Assembly: GCF_014356525.2 (NCBI RefSeq)
Contig: NC_052508.1
Coordinates: 39,841,113-39,905,112, forward strand
DNA: 64,000 nucleotides
Direction of reading: 5' to 3'
Source: Nilaparvata lugens
Taxonomy: Eukaryota; Arthropoda; Insecta; Hemiptera; Delphacidae
The position numbers were made by a program, and so were the translations under genes. Every line of letters starts with the position of its first letter. The stretch's first letter is position 1. Positions 57,884-64,000 of this stretch are shown here, in pieces. Below the pieces are notes generated by a model. That model had not been told where the DNA came from. It ran no database searches and was given only the letters and a program-made list of their open reading frames with translations.

Positions 57884-58691
57884 CAATGCTCAGATTTCAT
57901 CGTACTACACTTCATTCTTCTCGGCTCGTCAAGGCGGTCCAAAATCATGCATCATAAGTCAAATTCGGTCAAAAAGTGGAAGATTTATTGTTGAGTGTAC
58001 TTAAGCCCATATTCCAATACACAAAAAATAGTCAATTTCTATATTCAAAATTTTCAAGGTCTACGACACATTTCCAGCAGAATTTACAGTAATGCGAATT
58101 TCACTGTGGCTGTGGAAGAAGGAAGCAACAGTCAAACTATCAAAGGATTGTTCAAGATTCGAGGGGAAATGTATGCAGTGGCTGGAATTCCTTAGATCCA
58201 GACGGAAAGTGGATTGGACGGAGCAGTGAACCTCTTTTCCGGATGCTGTTCAACAATTGCGGGTCGACCGCGTCATGCAAATCAACTAACAACAGCGCTC
58301 CTTTTGTACTAGACAAGAACAGTCTACTGGGGGCATTTGAAGAGGTCCCTCTCGAATCTGAAAAGCGACACCAAGTAGCCAACTAGCCTATCCTCTAAAG
58401 TGAGGAATGATATTGGACTGTAACATCTCAAAGAGAAGCTATTCTTTCAATGATTTTTCACTATAAACATTCTGTAATCCCTTTCACAGTACATTTTTTT
58501 ATTTTCTTCTTTGTTTTCACCTACTCTTAATAAATTGTCATTCCTAGTTGTGCACACAACTGTTTTGCAATCTTGAGAATGTATTCAGGTGAGGAAGCAC
58601 AAAAGACGTAACTAATGTTTTTTGATCAGTTTGCAGCTAGTTTGTAACGATAGCTGTGAGAGTCATACTGTTTACGCTTGGCCTTACACGA

Positions 58692-59052
58692 GATATTCTG
58701 ATACAGTACAGTCAAATGGTCGTTTTTCAGGAAACAGCCCCGAAAGAATTTTTCTCGACGGTTCTATATGTATTTTGGGGCGCTGAATTCGAATCTGAAA
58801 TTTGCTGACACGTCAGAGGGCGGCTTCACCCCCAAAACCCCCAAAATTTCGGGCTTTCTTCAATTTTCCCATTTTATCTCGTGAACCTTGAGTTTCTCAA
58901 GAGAAATCATTCTTGACAAAATTGAGGAGAATAAAATTTCCAATGTCGCGCAGGATTCTACCATTTTTGGTTACGGAGCTACGAATTTTCAAAAAAGGGG
59001 TATTTTTAAGGGGTTTTCAAAATTATGCAAACCTACCACTTCTACCCTATAT
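58692..59052 (+). repeat. Left inverted arm
   Basis: Partner of 62655-63018. The match is strongest from 58719 to 59052. Confidence 0.8.
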
Positions 59053-59296
59053 AAAATGGAAATTTTTCTAGTAAAGATAAAATAACACACATCACGTGAA
59101 AGAACAATTCATTATGAGAAGGATTCCTTAGGAATTTTCAAATTCAGTAGTGGGGGGTGGGGGAATATACCCAAAAAAAGAAAATCATGTCCTACAGCCA
59201 AAATACAAATTTTTCATTATAATACCTTTTCAAGGCCTTCCTAACAAAAAATACATACTTTGGTTGAAATCATCTCACGCGGGTTATTTTGTATGA

Positions 59297-59387
59297 GAAT
59301 CACCCGTTAGAAACATTTAATTTCAGTATTTCCTAGTAGGGGGTACGTCATAAGGATAAGTCAAGGATCAAAATTCTAAACACTTAT
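59297..59387 (+). repeat. Direct repeat R, copy 2
   Basis: Second copy of 57782-57883, inside the large inverted-repeat element. Confidence 0.7.
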
Positions 59388-59502
59388 TTTACTTTCAGGG
59401 GAAGAGTGTTTGCCCGTGGCGTTACTGGCCGATTCGGCCCTCGGCCTTTGGAATACAGGGTGGGTGTTAAGGGGATATTAAGATAACCCTACACAAGGAG
59501 AC

Positions 59503-60767
59503 GGATCTGACTATCAGATCCCTACCAATAATTCTATTTATAAAGGTAGTACGCAATCTGAACCAACTGCGAATTGACGGCGAGCAAGCTGTACCTGCAA
59601 GCCCGGGATGTGGGTTTTCAATGGGTTTTAAGGTGAGAGCTATGAGGTAAAGGTATGACGGAACTATGGAGTTATTAGTAGTATTTGAAATGTGGTTAAA
59701 TAGGGCACGGTATAGGGTGTAAGCTATAGAGAATAGGGTGCAGGGTATGAGGTATACGGTATAGGGTATAGGGAACAGAGAATCAAAAAGGTTATTATTC
59801 TCTACAGCAAATAAATATCTGCTCAATAATCCGCAATCTGAGAATTGCGCTCTAGCTCTCAGCAAGCTGGACCTGCTATCTAAATACAGTACGGTATATC
59901 AATTTCAATTATGTGGTAATTAAAGTTTAGAGGATAAGGTTTCGGGTGTCAGATTTCTGAATCGCGAGCCTGCGGCTGCGAAAGGATTTTCAGCAATTCT
60001 GAAACTGCTAAACAGGATTTCCGCGCTAATCTGGTGACTGCGCGCCGGTTATTAAGGGCCAATCTGTGACTGCCCTTAAGGGTATGGGAATCACTCTCAA
60101 TCGTCCGAAACGCTTTTAAATTAATAGTTAGTATGTCGACTATTATGAAAGGATAGAAAAGATTTTTCACAGACACAGTCTGTAGAATAATATCGGGAAG
60201 ACAACAGTCTGTCGTTGTCAGGGTAGGAAAGGATTTTTCCAGGATTTTCCACAAGGAAAATATCGAGTCAGAGACTCCTAATTCAGGAAAAGATTTCAAT
60301 AGACTTTTCCAAGTAATTGCCAGTCTAAGGACTACCACAAGATCGATCTCTAATTTGCAACTGAGATCACGGGAAAATTCGTGAATTTTCCACAGGTAAA
60401 GCCAGCAAATAATATTTGCTATTAAAGAAGACAGGTTTCTAAGAATTTTAGAAAGGATTCTCGGGTCTGAAAACCCGCGACTAGGATGATCTCGAATCTG
60501 GAACTGAGATCAGAAAGGATTTTAACACAGGAAGAATTAAGAGAAAGAAAGAGAAAGGATGCCGCAGTCTAGAAACTACGGCGAGGAAGTCCTCAAGCTG
60601 TACCTGAGAGCTAGAAGGATTTTAGAATAGGGAAAGTGAAGAGAAAGGAAGAGAATGGACGTCGCAGTCTAGAAACTTCGACAAGGACGAACTCAAGCTG
60701 CACCTGAGTTCTCTAGGAAAAGGATTGGACTTTTCCTACTTGGAATTACAGCAAGTCAGAAACTGCT
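59503..60767. other. Array of short hairpins with two conserved loop types
   Basis: Perfect or near-perfect stems (stem length): 59503 GGATCTG (7), 59552 CGCA (4), 59832 CGCAAT (6), 59861 AGCA (4), 59962 TCGC (4), 59992 AGCA (4), 60022 CGCGC (5), 60052 TTAAGGGC (8), 60170 CAGAC (5), 60200 GACAAC (6), 60244 ATTTTCC (7), 60265 GAGTC (5), 60322 AGTC (4), 60345 GATCTC (6), 60372 GGAAAATTC (9), 60404 AGCAAAT (7), 60436 TTTCTAA (7), 60462 CGGGT (5), 60487 TGATCTC (7), 60561 GCCG+AGT, 60592 CTCA (4), 60661 GTCG+AGT, 60690 AACTCA (6), 60750 AGCA (4). Type I loops resemble AATCTG-AACT or AGT-ctagaa-ACT; type II loops are AGCTG-ACC. Type I then type II occur as pairs at 59552, 59832, 60561 and 60661. 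Spacers often contain AGGATTTT. No coding; not CRISPR-like, since stems vary and loops repeat. Confidence 0.7.
59701..59776. repeat. TATAGGG-like degenerate tandem repeat
   Basis: Repeats of TATAGGG, TATAGAG and GTATAGG in about 75 bases. Not the insect telomere unit TTAGG in pure form. Confidence 0.6.
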
Positions 60768-60848
60768 AAGCGAATTTAAAATACAGGGCCTCTCTATAGT
60801 ATGAAAACTAAGCAAGGAAAATTTACCATAAATGATGATAATCTCTCT

Positions 60849-61010
60849 ACAAGGATAAAAATTAATCGAGAAAACTTTTCTCAAAAGGAACAGGGATTTT
60901 CCCACAAGAATAAAAATTAATTGAGAAAAACTATTCTTAAAAAGGACAGGGATTTCCCTACAAGAATAAAAACTCAATGGAGAAAAATTACTCTTTAAAC
61001 TAAAGGCCAC
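60849..61010. repeat. 55-bp tandem repeat, three units
   Basis: Units start ACAAG-ATAAAAA at 60849, 60904 and 60960. Each contains a GAGAAAA-type self-complementary block and the first two end in CAGGGATTT-CCC. The stems drift between units. Confidence 0.75.
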
Positions 61011-62504
61011 CTAACTACAGAGAAGGAAAAATATACGGACTACCAGTCCTGACATACAATTACCTGAAATGACGTGGATACTGATACGGAGAATAGCGAA
61101 CCGATTCCCACTTCCCGTATTATAATTAAAAACGTCGCGAAGTGACAGAGTCAAGGCTTATAAAATAAGTACTCAAAAATAACCCGCTATAAGAGCCTAG
61201 CTAAATTCCCCACTCAACTATTTGTAGCACAAACTTGAGATCCCTTACAGGTTTCAAAACCAAGGATAACTCGTTCACCCCCAGTGATACGAATTTAGGA
61301 AAAATAACCAACAAGAAAGAAAATCCCCCAGGAGAATCCACCTTCAAATACAGCCGGCAATTCGACATACAATATTCCATTCACTAAAATACAGAATAGA
61401 ATATTAACCCTCTAGTACACCACTATTGGGAGCGCCGCACGGAACGCAGCCGTACACAAACCCGTTCACCGAACAACTGCTTCTCCCAGGTCTTCTTGAA
61501 GCTGCACCGGGTCGCTGAAAATTAGGAGGCCGGGGGAAAAGAGCTTCCTGACCAAGAGTCTGAAAGGACGATCACGCCACTGGTCATGTGACAGGGTTTG
61601 ACTCAGCTGCTCCTGATGTTAAGGGTGCAGCAAATGATGACAATGATACTAATTGCTACACTAATTCAGGCCGGTAAACAATATTTCTCACCAGAAATTA
61701 CAAGAAGAATGATACCGACTCAACTCGGTAGTCGCTTATCGTTCTGATGATACGGATGCTGCTAATGCAATACAAAATACGAGAACGCACAGAGTGGTAA
61801 ACAAGATCTGGAAATTTCTGGTTAGATGAATCCGCTGCTGATGATTTAAAGGGGTTGACGGCGATGGTGATAATGCATATACACACCTACAAATCTAACA
61901 AAATATATCCGGCAGTCGATCCAATTCCTATTCTAAAACAGAATAAATTCGCTAATCTCACACTGGACGACGGCTCTCTATCCGTCACAAAAATTCACTT
62001 TGTGACAATACACAGAAAAATGGCCAATTTCTATATTCAAAACTGTGTATCTCGGTAACCCGGAATGATAAAAAATGGTACTTGGTCTTGATTTGAAGAA
62101 CAGAGTCTCCTCTTTCATGTGAGGTGAATGAATTTTGTAAAAAATATAATCGTGAGGTAAGATACGTTTGATTTAAAGAATCAAGAAATTTGCGATGTTT
62201 TCCTCATGTTCACAGTCTCGACAGTTTTTCGATAATAAACAGTCATGCAAGATGGGCTTAACGCAACGTAGCTCATAGACAATGTAATTCTCTTCCATTT
62301 GGGACCAATCGCAAGTTTCTATCATGTATCTTACTCGTTTTAGAGACTCTTGAATAACAGTAAAATGGTAGAAAAAATGAGATAATGAAAATTATCTTTT
62401 TTTCAATTAGCTGTAACTTTTGAACGGTATTGAAATCAGGAAAACGATTCATAGGAGCAGAAAGAGGAGAAAATTCTCTACAACCTCGACTACTTCTTTG
62501 ATCC
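61011..62504. other. Centre of the large element, remaining noncoding part
   Basis: GC-richer than the flanks between 61420 and 61640. Additional small hairpins: GTCACAAA/TTTGTGAC at 61984-62006 and GCTGC/GCAGC at about 61608-61631. No frame recognised. Confidence 0.4.
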
Positions 62505-62625
62505 TTTATCTGAAGTGTTTCCCAAGATACGCAACTTTGAATATGCGAGAGATTTTTGTTACGTCAATCATTTCCAAAGTCTCGTATATTCAAAGTTGCG
62601 TATCTTGTGAAACACTTCAGATAAA
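62505..62625. repeat. 46-bp-arm hairpin
   Basis: Arms 62505-62550 and 62580-62625 with 2 mismatches in 46, loop 29 bases; each contains AAGATACGCAACTTTGAATAT or its complement. Weaker complementarity continues outward. Confidence 0.85.
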
Positions 62626-62654
62626 AAATCGAAAAAGTAGTGTAGAAGTAGGGT

Positions 62655-63018
62655 AGAAGTGGTGGGTTTGCATAATTTTGAAAACCCCTTAAAAATACCC
62701 CTTTTTTGAAAATTCGTAGCTCCGGAACCAAAAATGGTAGAATCCTGTGCGACGACTCAATTTATTGGAAATTTTATTCTCCTCAATTTTGTCAAGAATG
62801 ATTTTTCTTGAGAAATTCAAGGTTCACGAGATAAAATGGGAAAATTGAAAAAAGCCCGAAATTTTGGGGGTTTTGGGGGTGAAGCCGCCCTCTGACGTGT
62901 CAGCAAATTTCAGATTCGAATTCAGCGCCCCAAGATACATATAGAACCGTCGAGAAAAATTCTTTCGGGGCTGTTTCCTGAAGAACAACCATTCCACTGG
63001 ACTAATATGATCAGAATA
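62655..63018 (-). repeat. Right inverted arm
   Basis: Reverse complement of 58692-59052. Confidence 0.8.
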
Positions 63019-63589
63019 AGATAAGAAATGCTACTTAGTCTAAAAAGGTCACTCAAGTTTACTAAAAATTTAGTTTTTAGTAATATTAAAGTTATAAGAG
63101 TAATATAGAGTTATTAGTAAATATTAGAGTTTCGAGCGTCGAAATTTTAGTATGCTATTGCTCTAGTTAGACGTAATGGGTTCGATTCCATTACTGTCTG
63201 GCATTTATCTGGCCATCTCACCTCATTATTCACGCCAGAGTTACATACTTATGAATACCATCAACAAAAAAGGCGTCGTCCTTATCTAGAATAAATTGAC
63301 TGACGGTTCTCTCTAAGAGAACAAGTGAAATTCCTCTTAATAATGAACAGGATAAATGGAAATTTAAAAATTGTGTGGCATAAATCCAATCTAGCACAAT
63401 TTTTTTTCAAATTGAAATCAGGAAAAATAGAATGAGCCTTTAAAGAAGATGTTGATGACCTGACGAGATAGATACCAACAAGGAAGATCACAAGCCAGAT
63501 TGATTTTTCGAGCATCAAGCAGGGAGAACTTGATTACAAAGTGCAAACAGCGATTGTGTTATTTGTTGGGGTGGGTTAGTGTTAGTAGG
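63019..63589. other. Gene-free stretch
   Basis: Contains a T-arm-like hairpin GTAATGG-GTTCGATT-CCATTAC at about 63168-63189 without the rest of a tRNA. A 78-codon minus frame (63518-63282) has no motif. Confidence 0.4.
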
Positions 63590-64000
63590 TGGCGTGCCAA
63601 GCAGAAATGAAGTGGCAGCGCGGTTAGCAGAAGGTTCACTCTTGTATTCAACGGCTGTTCCATACCAGGAGTAGAGGGTAGCACGAGTAGTTAATCAGTC
63701 CAGCAATTGGGCGTTACCGCTGAACCCCAGGCCGGTCGAAAGGGTAGAGGGTCAAACGTGCCGACGGGTGTGAGAACTTCAGCCAAAGTTTAAAGGTGGA
63801 TGAGACCGCTATCCCCGACATGGAACGGGGTTAAAGTTTCGTTTCGCAGGGACAAAATACCGGGGCTGAGTCTCTACCCCCACAGTTATCAACTATGAAA
63901 GCTCGGGAGCTTTCTTTGCTCTCTTTGTGTTTGTAGACAAGCTCGTCTTCCGTGTTCCTTGTCTAGCCAAATGGGATCGATAAAACGAGCTGTAACACCG
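63590..64000 (+). other. GC-richer leader-like segment, possible start of a retroelement ORF
   Basis: Base composition changes sharply: GGCGTGCCAAGC, CCCAGGCCGGTCGAAAGGG and GCCGACGGGTGTGAG phrases give a G+C well above the window. At 63971 an ATG in good context (GCCAAATGG) opens a frame that is still open at the edge (MGSIKRAVTP). This looks like a LINE 5' leader followed by an ORF, but only ten codons are visible. Confidence 0.25.

Larger units (their letters stand above)
58692..63018. mobile_element. Large inverted-repeat element with noncoding centre
   Basis: Left arm about 58692-59052 and right arm about 62655-63018 are reverse complements over roughly 340-360 bases with few mismatches (landmarks GTTTCAGGAAACAGCCCCGAA-type edge, CTGACACGTCAGAGGGCGGC, ACCCCCAAAACCCCC, CGAATTTTCAAAAAA-GGGG). 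The centre, about 3.6 kb, has no coding frame; it holds direct repeat R copy 2, a TATAGGG-like tract, the hairpin array, a 55-bp tandem repeat and the 62505 hairpin. Likely a non-autonomous mobile element or an inverted duplication. No target duplication could be fixed because the outer edges fade. Confidence 0.6.

Noticed and set aside
57990..58385. Coding exon pair (57995-58195 plus, 58382-58152 minus)
   Set aside because: Frames conflict on opposite strands and neither shows a domain; the phrase CAATTTCTATATTCAAAA is shared with 62025, pointing to repeat DNA.
59701..59776. Interstitial telomere repeat
   Set aside because: The unit is a degenerate TATAGGG, not the insect TTAGG repeat.
59503..60767. 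CRISPR array
   Set aside because: Repeats are not identical, spacing is irregular, stems vary, and the host is clearly eukaryotic.
63150..63200. tRNA gene around GGTTCGATTCC
   Set aside because: Only a T-arm-like hairpin is present; no D arm, anticodon arm or acceptor stem at tRNA spacing.

Overview
This is an AT-rich eukaryotic window packed with transposable elements and simple repeats. I recognise no conserved host gene in it. Jockey/CR1-like and RTE-like LINEs, a Ty3/gypsy gag-pol, Helitron-like ends and nested inverted-repeat elements suggest an insect. The repeated palindrome TAGGCCTA and the repeat content would fit a hemipteran such as a planthopper, but that is a weak inference.

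Layout. 1-1786 (-): open gag-pol of a Ty3/gypsy element running off the left edge. 1925-2698, 8844-9649, 50535-51333 and 51338-51559: four copies of one repeat that carries a CA/TG microsatellite inside it. About 3.1-7.56 kb (-): a decayed PHD-finger LINE. 10270-11097, 26807-27603 and 41110-41976: a Helitron-like composite with two heads and one tail. 11.8-22.35 kb: an older repeat (H2) interrupted by two large foldback-type elements, E1 (12122-16614) and E2 (16855-21800). Another H2 copy at 39.3-41.1 kb lacks both, so it shows the empty sites and gives 3-bp target duplications. 25090-25917: a TIR element with TA target duplication. 29.9-33.9 kb (-): a second LINE with an intact ORF1. 35.2-39.0 kb: two more broken LINEs. 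46.9-49.7 kb: scattered GC-rich hairpins. 58.7-63.0 kb: a pair of ~340-bp inverted arms around 3.6 kb of noncoding DNA.

Most unusual signal. Between 59503 and 60767 there are about twenty short hairpins. Their stems differ in sequence but stay complementary, and two loop types recur, in four places as an ordered pair. Two adjacent ~100-bp units differ by a compensating base pair. I cannot assign this to a known family.

Two small possible host genes are proposed with limited confidence: a two-exon secreted protein (44343-45376, +) and a terminal exon with a strong acceptor site (55479-55832, -). Everything else that is open is transposon-derived, low complexity, or unsupported. Reading was by eye on both strands, without alignment or database search.
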